From Tulasnella sp. 424 (lineage: Eukaryota > Basidiomycota > Agaricomycetes > Cantharellales > Tulasnellaceae), in NCBI GenBank assembly GCA_019633425.1, contig WSUB01000268.1, positions 1-38,569 on the forward strand: a DNA stretch of 38,569 nt, written 5' to 3'. A program made the position numbers and the translations under genes. Positions 9,633-19,211 of the stretch are shown piece by piece; positions within the stretch are counted from its first letter, which is position 1, and each line of letters opens with the position of its first letter. Below the pieces are notes generated by a model that worked only from the letters and a program-made list of their open reading frames with translations, did no database searches and had not been told where the DNA came from.

Positions 9633-12600
9633 TTACCGGGAGACCTTTCGCACCCAAACGCAGAGAGAACGAAGTGAATAACGGTACCCTTTAGGAAGAT
9701 AGAACGAAAATGAAGAGGGAAAGGATGGTGTGCGTGGGAGAGGGATTGGGAGGGAGCACATGCAAAATGATAGTTGTGCAAACAAATGATGAACGAACTG
9801 CAGAAAAATTATAAGTACAGGACGCCAGCAGGCGACTCACCAACAGCGAGTAATACAGCGCTAGCTCCAAATGCTACGAGTCCAAAGTCCCTCCATTTGC
9901 TCGATGACCCACTTCCGTCTGGTGTCGCAGCTTGCCCGTTCGGACCACTAGGCAAGTTGGGCACGACGTAAGTGTTGTAAATGTTGTAGAATTTCTTTGT
10001 CCCCCGTCGACCAGCAGCAATGACTTCCTCCTCAAGATCCTCCTGTTCGTCTTCCTCTCGGGGTCCATTGTCCCGGGATGCTTCCAACGTCTTATCGAGC
10101 GCCACGCAACTAAATCCAACTTCCTTCTTGACATTGGCCCATTCACGAAGCACGTTGGAAGAAATTCCTCCCTTGACACCGTGCGCGGATGGATGGCCAT
10201 GCAGACCAGGATGCCACTTTTGCATGAGCTTATGGCGCTCGTTCTCGGCGATGTTGTCATAGGATGGCGGAGAATCGAGGGGAAGTGGGGAAGAGGATGT
10301 AGATGAGTCGGGCTTGACGGTCTCAACCGATGACGAAAGCTCGTCCTCTCCATCGGTGACCACGATTGTCGGCGATAGCCTCGACGGTCCTGCCTCGGGC
10401 TGAGGCGCGGGCTCTCGGATGATAATAGGCTCTGGTTCGGGGATCGGATCGGTCTGAACCTCAATGGACGCCATGAGTCTGACAGGGGGCTCTGGTTCTG
10501 GATCGGTCTGGATATCCATCGAGGCTTTCCTAGGCGGAGATGGAGGAGGAGTGGTCTGGACGATAGCAGATTTGGTTGTTTCGGAGATCTCATGCTGCGT
10601 GAAAGCGTCAGCGTATTCCTTGACATCTTCGACAAGGATGGTGTTGTTTGCGGATCGATTAGCAACCTTCTATTCGAGTAAAGACGCGAGTGAGCCCTGC
10701 GAATTATGATAAAAACAATGCACTTACTCGTCGTCGTTGAGTGGTAATTATCGTCTCGACGATATCCTCATCGTCCATGTCGATATTGCGCTCCATCTCG
10801 ATTTGGACGGGTGATTCGGCAATAACGTCGCCCAGTGTGCCCTCGACCTCGGCTTCCTCCTCCACGAAGCTCTTGGCCATCTCGTTCGCCCAGCTCTTCG
10901 AGAACGTCCCTGGAGCACTGCTGCCACCTCGAACACTGCCCGTCTGCATTTCAGCCCGCAGGTGATCCAAGTCGAATCTCAAGCGGTCGATCGTCTCTTT
11001 GAGCAAGAGATTTTCGTGCTTTTGATCCTCAAGCTCCCGCTGAGCGGTACGGAGCGACTCGATCTCCTCTTGCAAAGACTTGACTTGATGCTCGAGGATC
11101 TCTTTCTCTCCGTTGGACTTATCGAGGTCGTTCATACGATCTTTCAAGGCCTTCTCGACATCCTTGATTTGGTTGTCTTTGTGGCGGAGGGAGTTGCGGT
11201 AACTCTCGGACAGACCGCATTGTTCATTGTACTGCTTGAGCATAGTTTGGTAGGTCGACTTGGAGTTGTCAAGCATGCGGGTCATTCTCGCAATATCCGC
11301 TTCGAACTAGTAGGCAATCGAGAGGCTAGTCAGTAGACGTAAGGAAGGCTCTCGAACGAGCTACTTACGTTTGCGAGCTGTTTGCTGGTCATGCGCTAGA
11401 TGGAGAAGCCGTCTCCGTCAGCATAATTCTTGTGTCGACGTATGCGACCTACCTCTTTGTTTCTCAGTTCCTTCTCTTCTTTCTTCGTCGCCTGCAATTC
11501 ATTCTTCATCTCTTCCAACCGTGCTTCGAGCTCTCCAATCTCGATTTCTCTCTCCTGCAACCTCGCCATGAGGGTCCTGTCGTTCTCCTTGAGCTTCCGG
11601 TTCAAGTCGGCATTCAAGCGTTGGAGCGCCTCCAATCTCTCTTCAGGAGTCGAGATCGACGCGTCACTTGGGAGGTGTGGGCGAATAAGAGTGTCCGTCA
11701 TCGAGGCCGTCTCCAGATCCTCATCACTGTGCTCGTCATCGGAGCCAAAGCTTTGCGAGGCAAGGAGCATCTGGTCCACAGAAGTCAAGGAGTCATCACC
11801 GACATTGTGAGAATCGTCAGCCTGGGCATCCACTTGTTGAGGGGGGCTGTTCCTCCTCGACCGAGTTGAGGGAAAGACGAAACTAGTTTCCGGGGATTGA
11901 CCAGCAGAACCCGGTGGGGAACGAGCGTCAGCAGACGTGTCGGGCGAGTCCGAATGAAGAGGTAATGTCTGGAAGGCTTGAGACGCGGAAGGTGAGACTG
12001 GGTTTGATGGAGCACGTCGGCGTGGACCGAAACTGGGTTGCTGGAAAATTGCAGGGCGGTCAGCCCTAGGTTCAGGGTAGAAAACACGAGGCCCGAATAA
12101 GCGAAAACGATTAAGACACGAACCTCGCTGTCACTCATGCCACTGGCAGATCCCTCGCTCTTTCTCCGACGAGAGGGTCCAGCCGGCTTCCGATGGAAAG
12201 CGCTCGGTGGCGCGTTTTGCAAGGGCACCGCGCGTTGCCGGTGTTGAGAATCGAACGGCGAGGGAGTCCATGGAACCGACACAGTCTGAGTGGCCTCTGG
12301 CGTAGATGGAACACTCGGTGGCCGACTTCGTCTTGTTCCATCGGGTCGGTAATACGAAGTAACCACGGAGTCGTTTGATGACGATCGAGACTGGGGGTGC
12401 GAGTCCCTATCCTCCTGCCTCCCTCTTTCCACGACCTCGTCCATGGACGCATTCATGTCTGGAGGACTGCCGTATTCTGGTCCAGGAGAGGATGAAGGAG
12501 ACGCGGCAGTGAACTCTGCGATGAAGGTCAGGAGTTTCTCCAAGTTCATGGGTTGGTCTCGAATCGCTTCCGTTACTTGTGCCAGCAGTTGTCTACGATC

Positions 12601-12795
12601 TGGTGTAAGGATTGTGATTCCATACTCCGCTGAATAGTCGTCCAGGACGGGTCCGACGGCTCCGACTGGGATCGTAGCTTCTTGTCCTTCGACATTGGAG
12701 CATTCTGGGCGTCTGGACAAAATACCAGCAAGGCGAGTTCTCAAAAGAGTCTCGGTAGGTCTGGCCGGAGTACCATTTTCATCGGCCTGCGGCAT
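9633..12795 (-). CDS. Long coiled-coil protein with C-terminal membrane segment
   Basis: Exons in reading order: 12795-12124, 12040-11453, 11395-11369 (27 bases), 11306-10728, 10669-9841 and, less surely, 9688-9633; about 916 residues. The start is the ATG giving MPQADENG. Residues 1-350 are rich in serine and proline (low complexity). About 354-550 is a strong heptad coiled coil full of E, K, L, Q and R. About 620-700 contains a repeated QTDP-x-PEPEP motif. About 883-901 is one hydrophobic segment followed by a short basic tail. Coiled coil plus one C-terminal membrane helix is the plan of tail-anchored tethers or KASH-like proteins. I see no diagnostic motif, so that is inference. The last exon is uncertain: an alternative acceptor near 9798 (TTTTTCTGCAG) would give another short tail. 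Family unknown to me. Confidence 0.7.
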
Positions 12796-14090
12796 GAGCA
12801 CAAGGTACGTTAGTCAGCGTGATGAATGGCTGAGGAGAGATCTGGAGTGATGGGATGGTTGGAGTTTGGGCTGTCTGGAAATTTAAAGCGGGAAACGGAG
12901 GATAATTCGGAGGATAATTCGGAGGAAAACAAGTAGGGAGGAACAGCGTATTATAACAGCAGAAATGCTCCCGGCCATAGAGACGAACACGCTCAATCGA
13001 TGGGGACGAGGGGCTTGTCGCCGTCAAGTCCAGCACTCCGCCGCGCACCGAAGGAACGTGGCCTTGACAAGCGGTAAGCTCGATGGGCCCTCCTCCGCAA
13101 ACACCTGCTTCCTACATGCCTCGATCGAAGCGTAGGAAAAGGAAAGATCTCAAGACACTTACCATCCGGGAATCCAAGAGGGGTTAGTCGTAAACGATTA
13201 GGGGAAGGTTCTTCAAAAATTGGGGAGATTGCAGTTTGAACCGAGGGAAGTAATTACAGTGTTGAGAGAGACGAGGCGTCGGTCGACGAGCAGTGGTAGG
13301 TGACTATCTTGAGCGACGGAGAAGAGAGGAGGAACGAAAGGTCTATGGGTGGATGGGTCTTGAAGGTGAAGGAGCTGGGGGGCGTTGTTCCTCCTCTTTG
13401 CCAGAATGAAGTCGGGCGTTGTTCGCTATCCCTGGACAAACAAACATCATTGTCCCCGCTCCAGGGTCACGTGTATCGCCACCAGTCGCCAGTGATTGTC
13501 GCCCTCGCCTCTGAAGTTTTGACGTCCTGTGAAGCCGTTGTGGGCCCCGATTCAGAGTTTAAATGCTGTATTTTGGGAATTTTGAAGAGACCCCGTCGTT
13601 CCCAAATGACATGCGTGTGGTCGGTCTAACACACTCAGACTCGACGAAGATCAGGACCCCAATGATGGATGGGTTCGGTGGCCCGTTTTTTATGCATATG
13701 AGAGATAACGCTTACTAAGAGTAGCTTTTAACCGTAAATCATGGTTTGGTGGAACCAAAATACCACGCATTGCTGGGGGTTATGGATCATGAGAGGTATC
13801 CATTGGAGGCCGACTAGGTGCATGCTTGCATCCCACTGTTTCCGAGTCGTACAGCACAAGCAGATTCGATTGAGGGGGGATATGATATTAGATGTGATCC
13901 TAAGTCTAAATCTAGTGCAACAGCCATTCCTTCGTCATTAATATGCAAATCTCCTCATCCGTCTTCTTCGGCTCTAACTCTCCTTTCTTCCACACTTGCC
14001 GCAGCCTTGTTTTGTTTTTTTTTGGGTTTCGGGATAAGATGCAGGAGAAAGTTCAACCAACCAAGTGGAAACACCATTTTTGCAACTTGG
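12796..14090. other. Intergenic, no gene recognised
   Basis: Upstream region of the coiled-coil gene. A short direct repeat based on GGATAATTCGGA occurs twice at about 12899-12922. No open frame with splice support or family pattern was found. Confidence 0.5.
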
Positions 14091-14409
14091 TCAACAAATG
14101 TAATACTTGATCCTTCTGAATCGTTCCCACCAGGTGACGGGTCCTTTATGGCCCGCCCAAGGCTTTCGAGCTTTCCCTGCGTTAGGGTGGGCTTTCGGTC
14201 CGGCGTTGGGATGTGGCTTGGGCTCCGCGGGTGCGGTGGATTTTTCGTTTACAGGAGGCATGGGAGTTGCAGGTGTGCCGGGTGTGGACGGTGTTACGAC
14301 GACCGTGGGCGATGGGAGTGGGGCAGTCCTACCGAACGAAAGGGGTGATTAGTCAGTCGGGAAATGAGAACACCCAAAGCTCTCTTCTTTACCCTTCTGG
14401 GTTTTGCAT
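14091..14409 (-). CDS. Small proline-rich protein, 84 residues
   Basis: Two exons in reading order: 14409-14393 and 14328-14091, joined across a 64-base GT-AG intron. The first exon has only 17 bases (MQNPEG). The protein has a Pro/Thr-rich first half, then a repeated P-H-P-N-A-G / A-H-P-N-A-G motif, and ends in a tryptophan and basic cluster (GPVTWWERFRRIKYYIC). There is no signal peptide or membrane segment. The cysteine is the last residue but there is no CaaX box. I do not recognise a named family. Support is frame continuity across the intron, the in-frame ATG just before the donor, and protein-like composition on this strand. A further 3' exon cannot be excluded. Confidence 0.55.
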
Positions 14410-15508
14410 GTTCTGTAAGTAGTTTAAATTAGAGGGAGAGTATTCAAAAATAGAAGAGGTTTGGTCGAAATAACTTGGCAGAGTGCTGGAGTAAGCGCTC
14501 TCCGATAGTGGGTTCAACCGCTTTATACCAGTCCTGTCCGTCTTCGACGTTTCAGACAATATTGGTTGCTCAATGTGTGAGCAGCGCCGAAGCCGATCGC
14601 GAAGTTAGACCTTCCGGGGGTCAAGTGTCTCACTTTGCGCTCCGCGGGGACGCGGACTTGCGCATCCCGTCGCATATCCCAAAACACCTCGCAAACGATG
14701 ACAGAACGAAGAACTTCAAAGTCTAAAATACTTGTACCAGTGAGTCATCATGACTTCCGTCAAGTCTCGGCTGTCATCTGCCAAGACGCAGTTCCTTCGG
14801 TTAGGAACCTCGATGATAGAGTTGAATGGTGCCAGTGACACTCCTGACATTCCGTCACAGCAGCGATGACACATAGCTTAACCCATCCCATCCTGTAGCT
14901 CTTTAATTGCATTGCACGACACAGTGAGATGTGTGGCGACCTGGGTCAAGTTCGGATAGTGCGCGAAATAAGCGTTAGTGCGCCACTTCACCCATGAGAA
15001 AGTTCGCGATCGAGAGTCATGGTCAAGTGGGTTTGCTCCAGTTGACTATGTTTCAATTTCCCTTGCTCCACCAGCCCTAGACCATCCCCGAAGACGTCGT
15101 TCCTTCGTTGGAAGCTGTGGGTCAAATGTGTAATTGTCGTGATAGCACGCTGCGGCTGGTCGGTTCCGGCGAGGAATCGACCGCGCCAACAGAATAGCCA
15201 AGATATTCGAATATCCTGAGATTCGCTTCAGTGCGTTTGACAGACATAGGAACGTAATAACCACTACTGAAGACTTCTGTGACGACGGCGTGCCAGCAGT
15301 GCTCACTGTGGTTCCCGTGGGGGCATCTTAAATGGGTCGAAAGGGTGGAGAGAGCCGCGACTCGGATGGTTTACACGAAAATCATAATACCAGTCACCAA
15401 TTTTGACTCAGATGCTAGCAACCGATTAGACAGGCCGTCGTGCAATTTAGCTACTGATGTACCATCATGCTGCTAAAGCCTGCACTATCTTCAACAACCG
15501 TGACTACC
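14410..15508. other. Intergenic block carrying repeats
   Basis: No gene seen. It holds direct-repeat copy 1 (14781-15217) and the non-coding part of the left inverted arm (15257 onward), described separately. Confidence 0.6.
14781..15217 (+). repeat. Dispersed direct repeat, copy 1 (about 0.44 kb)
   Basis: Matches 18741-19211 in the same orientation with scattered substitutions and small gaps. Shared landmarks include GTGGGTTTGCTCCAGTTGAC, GTCGTTCC and GCGAGGAATC. It ends next to the perfect 14-base palindrome GATATTCGAATATC (15202-15215). No coding content is apparent. It could be a short non-autonomous element or part of a segmental duplication. Confidence 0.75.
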
Positions 15509-15755
15509 TTATGCATCGTCAACCACTGACAGGTAGTTCCGCACTTCCGTGATCGTGTAAACGGGCTTCCTGCCCGCGCTCGCCGAGATCTGGAACTGGA
15601 ACACCACATCCTTCTTGTCCGCGCCCTTGGCCTTGTAGAAGTGGGACTTGATCATGTTGCCGGACAGGTCGGACTCGTTGTAAGCCTTCTCGGCCAACTT
15701 TTTCTGCGCCTCGTGGCCTTCTTTATCATCCTTCTGGAGTTTCTCGATCTCGTCG
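15257..15755 (-). repeat. Inverted repeat, left arm (includes 3' part of gene)
   Basis: The reverse complement matches 16848-17278. The arm covers the last exon of the gene ending at 15509 and about 250 bases downstream of it. Confidence 0.75.
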
Positions 15756-16326
15756 TCTGCGGGTTCTACGACGGAGACCTTGCAGCCTTTCGCGGGCGTG
15801 TTGGTGAATCCCTGCGATACAAAGTCAGTTGGTACGCTTGGGTGCCAGATGGCAGGACACCGACAAGGGCGAAGAAAAATTGGTTCCCGTCATCCATGTT
15901 GACGGAGAACGAGTGGCCGCCTGACACACCCAGCAAGAACGACTTGTCCTGCATGTACCTCCTCTCCGTCTCGCAGCACGTGAAGGTCATGGTCTGGAAG
16001 GGATCGACTCTTTGCGGCGGGTCGTCGTAGCGACCCGTGTTCATGTAGTTCGCCAAGCTGAGAATGGGGAAGTCGGTCATGTTCTTGACGGTGCAGACGA
16101 GCCAGCGGGCCTTGTGGTCGGCGAGCTCCTTCCTTGGCTCTTCGGGCCTCTTGGCTGCAATCTGATCAATAGGTTAGAAGATTTGATGTGTCATAGCTAG
16201 CCTCAGAACGGGGTTGTGATGCTAGTCTCAGTCACGAACCTGAGAGACCGCGTTGCCGAAGCTTACGGCGGTAGTAAGGATCGTGGGGAGAGGCTTGGCT
16301 ACTGCGGCAATAGCTTCGAGGGCCAT
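15509..16326 (-). CDS. Uncharacterised protein, possibly actinoporin-like fold
   Basis: Exons in reading order: 16326-16240, 16161 to about 15867, and 15811-15509; about 225 residues. The end of exon 2 is uncertain because no strong donor fits the phase. There is an alanine-rich N-terminal helix and no clear signal peptide. The middle (about 50-130) is beta-rich: a V-K-N start, a P-P-x-x-V turn, then G-V-S-G-G, M-D-D-G-N and FFFAL. That order resembles the actinoporin-like/fruit-body-lectin fold, whose members bind membranes or sugars; the resemblance is by eye only. The last about 100 residues are charged and lysine-rich and end in NYLSVVDDA. A decayed inverted copy of this 3' part lies at 16848-17040. 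Cellular role unknown. Confidence 0.6.
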
Positions 16327-16847
16327 TGTGTCGAGTGATGGGGGTAAAACTGGACTGAAGAGTGAAGAGTGAAGTATTGGGGATGGCGTTGCTTGCAAGA
16401 GATGCAGAACCTCCTTCTTGTGGATTCGGGTCGAATTTAGACATCAACGAGTCCATAAAAAAACGAACAAAAGGACAAGTTTGGGGCTTGGAATGCTGCA
16501 CGACGGAATGCAGCGACGCGAAGAACGAACAGAAGAGCTAGTTCGGGGGGCAAGGCACCACCTTGCTTGCTCACCAAGGTCATCCCTGGTCGATGAAATT
16601 GACGCCAGATTGACGTGTCAAGACAAAAACCAAACAAAAAGACAGGTTCAGGGGTAAGCCACTACCTTGCTCGCTCACCAAGATCATCTCCTCGATGAAA
16701 TGGGCGCTAGATCGCGTGTCAAGATAAAAATCAAACAGAAAGACGAGTTCGGGGGGAAGCTGCATCGTGGGAGATCGCGTTTCCGGAGGGCGGAATATGG
16801 GAACGAAGATGTTACCATTTTCCCGATCATCGTCGTATCGTATTTAA
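16327..16847. other. Upstream region with tandem repeat
   Basis: 5' flank of the gene at 15509-16326, followed by the repeat of about 103 bases described separately. No coding region was recognised. Confidence 0.5.
16541..16770 (+). repeat. Tandem repeat of about 103 bases, just over two copies
   Basis: Units start at 16541, 16645 and 16747 (the last one short). Each begins GTTC(A/G)GGG and contains CCTTGCT(T/C)GCTCACCAAG, a GATGAAAT segment and a GTGTCAAGA run. A degenerate earlier unit may start near 16470. Confidence 0.8.
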
Positions 16848-17040
16848 GGAGACCGCGAAACTTCAGAAGGACGACAAGGAAGGCCACGCCCAGACGAAGC
16901 CAGCTGAGAAGGCTTACAACGACTCCGACGGTCCGGCAACATGATCAAGGCCCGCTCCTACAAGGTCAAAGACGCGGATAGGAAGGACGTGGTGTTCCAG
17001 TTTCGGAAATGCGGAACTACCTGTCGGTGGTTTCATAGGG
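16848..17040 (+). pseudogene. Decayed inverted copy of the 3' end of gene 15509-16326
   Basis: On the plus strand the segments for GHA-QTK, AEKAYN, NMIK, KDVVFQF and RNYLSVV line up with the last exon of the neighbouring gene. About 45 bases around QISASAGRKPVY are missing and the frame is broken by small indels, for example after the NDS segment. It has no start and no upstream exons, so it is a fragment. Confidence 0.8.
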
Positions 17041-17278
17041 TAGTCACGGCTGTCGAGGATAGCTCAGACCTTAGCAGCATGATGATATACCAGTAGCTAG
17101 ATTGCATGACGACCTGTCTAATTGATTACTAGAGTCCAAGCCAAAATTGGTGACTGCTATTATGACTTTCGTGTAAGCCATCGCGGCTATTATCTTTCCG
17201 ACCCCCCTGAGATGGCTTCACAGGAACCGCAGTGAGCACTACAGGCGCGCCATCGTTACAGAAGTCTTGATAGTCGTC
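16848..17278 (+). repeat. Inverted repeat, right arm
   Basis: Matches the reverse complement of 15257-15755, first through coding sequence (the pseudogene fragment) and then through downstream non-coding sequence, including CAAAATTGGTGACTG and CAGTGAGCACT. The arms are separated by about 1.1 kb holding the 5' part of the intact gene. Confidence 0.75.
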
Positions 17279-17535
17279 AAATCCCGACACCTGTATATAT
17301 AACGCATTGAGACCATCTCGCTTTAGTGTGCCAGGAAGGGAGAGGCCATATTCTGGCTTAACTTTATTTGGTAGTCGAACCTCTGCACGGTCTTGCAGAC
17401 AATTATGTAGTATGTTGGACACTATCTTGGACCAGTTACAGACCTCTACTAGTCGCTTCTGTAGCATACTAGGGTAGACCCAGCGGACGAGGCGAGCCAA
17501 TTTGTATCCAACTCCCCTTATTTCCCTCTTCACAT

Positions 17536-18244
17536 TCATTGCTGGTTCTCTGTATCATCAGGTTTCCTCTTCCGATACATCTCATAATCGTGATCTATAA
17601 GAAATACGTCCAAATCGTTGTCATCCTTGCGTCTCCAGACGGCCGCCTGAGGTGTAAGATGCATGTGGAGCACCCCATGGCCCTCCTCGTACATGGACTG
17701 TAACGCTGGAGTAAAAAAAAATCGAGTAGGTTAGCATTATACCATTGAATGAGTAAAACCGATGACCAACCCAATATCACGTCTCTACCGATTTGAAGAA
17801 GGTCCCGTGATCCTACACTTTCAATAACTCCTCCTTCTAAGGGCTTCTCCAAGGTGAGAGGGACGAGCTGACGGTCCTGCGTTCCACTGGTGAGAGGGAC
17901 GGGCTGACGATCCTGCGGTCCACTACTTTGCTCGAGACAGTGGTCGCGGAAATCCTCCAAGAATTGTAGTGCCTCTTCTAAAGCTTCTGGGTCTCCTGTC
18001 TCGAGAGCAGCTAGTAGGAACGTTCCTCCTAGACTCAGCTCGGCGATGTCTGGGTTGCGAGAAAGAAGCGACTTGATAGTTTCTTTGACGATTGCGCGCC
18101 GCCCCTGGGAGTAGGTAGCTGATTCCAGTGGCCGCCTGGGTGACAACCCAACGAAAGTGGCGTTGTTTAAGTCAAGAACAAAGAACGGATAAGGTATGCG
18201 ACAATTTACCTGTCGAAGGAACCAGTAGAAGCACTAGGGTGCAT
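17536..18244 (-). CDS. Small kinase-like protein, 189 residues, degenerate
   Basis: Exons in reading order: 18244-18210, 18135-17771 and 17705-17536, with the frame kept. The C-terminal third resembles a protein-kinase core as in fungal FunK1-like kinases: an RDVILALQSMYE helix, then GVLHMHLTPQAAVW where kinases have H-R-D-x-x-x-x-N, then VFLIDHDYEM where they have a D-F-(G/D) motif. The catalytic Asp and metal-binding Asn positions are not conserved, there is no ATP-binding N-lobe, and the protein stops about 15 residues after the DFG-like motif. If related to kinases it should be inactive. Residues about 85-110 contain a tandem SG-x-QDRQ-x-VPLT motif. It lies inside the block bracketed by the direct repeats. 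Confidence 0.5.
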
Positions 18245-18740
18245 TTCCTTGGTCCCAGTTGTTATTTCGTCTGTGTAATGCCGAGTTCAATCCTTCGAGG
18301 ACGCTGTAAGAGGAGCGATGATAATCTAAATCTATTAGTACTATTACGCGCGAGCAGACTGCCGTGGGACGTCAAGGTGCGCGGGGGGGGGGGGGGACAG
18401 TACCCCAGATACCCCGATTACAACTAGTATCTACCAGAAGAAGTGAAGAGAATGAGAACATCGGTTGGTTACAATCAAGAGTGGAGATTACATCTCCGTA
18501 TCGACGTGGTGTACATTCAGGTCCACTCTGTAAGGGGAGTGATCGTGACCGAGATACAGCATTAATATTTCAATGGTTTTATCTGGTCAAAACATAGAAA
18601 CTCGGGTAAAGCCCAAAAACGGTGGAAGCCTAGCGGATGGTCGCGACGCATGGACTTCCCATGCCCAGGTTGAAACAGTCGAGAAAACGATATCTTCATT
18701 GGGAGTTGACCAGTAAGAAGCAAGCGGTAGAGCATTGTAT

Positions 18741-19211
18741 AGCAAACGGCGTAGTTCCTCCGGTTAGGCGCCTAGATAGAGTTAAACAGTGCCAGTGACG
18801 CTCTGCCCCAATGTTCCGCGGACCACAGCGGCGATGACACATACCCCTTAACCCATACCATCCCGCAGCAACACTATCATCCTTGCATTGCACAAAGCAC
18901 CGTCAGATGTGGCGACCTCGGGCAAGTCCGGAGAGGCCGTCGAATTAAGCGTTTGTGCTCCGCTCCACCCCATGGGAATCTCGATCGAAGGGCCATGGCC
19001 CAAAGCAAGTCGAGTGGGTTTGCTCCAGTTGACTAGATTCAATTTCCCTTGCTCCACCCAACCAACCCTAGACCGTCCCCCGCAGACGTCGTTCCCTTCT
19101 CTGAAAGCTGTGATGCAAAAGTGTGTAATTGCAGTGATAGCGCTGGCGTGCTGCGGTCGGTCGGTCCCGGCGAGGAATCCACTCGCGCCAGCCAAGATAT
19201 TCGAATATCCT
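18741..19211 (+). repeat. Dispersed direct repeat, copy 2 (about 0.47 kb)
   Basis: Same-orientation partner of 14781-15217, about 4 kb away. The terminal palindrome GATATTCGAATATC is kept at 19196-19209. Confidence 0.75.

Noticed and set aside
17129..17539. 136-residue minus-strand open frame
   Set aside because: It lies across the non-coding part of the right inverted arm and has no counterpart frame in the left arm.
18615..18680. tRNA-like stretch with a GCATG/CATGC stem and a seven-base loop
   Set aside because: The loop lacks U33, the T-arm does not pair and no acceptor stem is found. At best it is a decayed tRNA-derived sequence.
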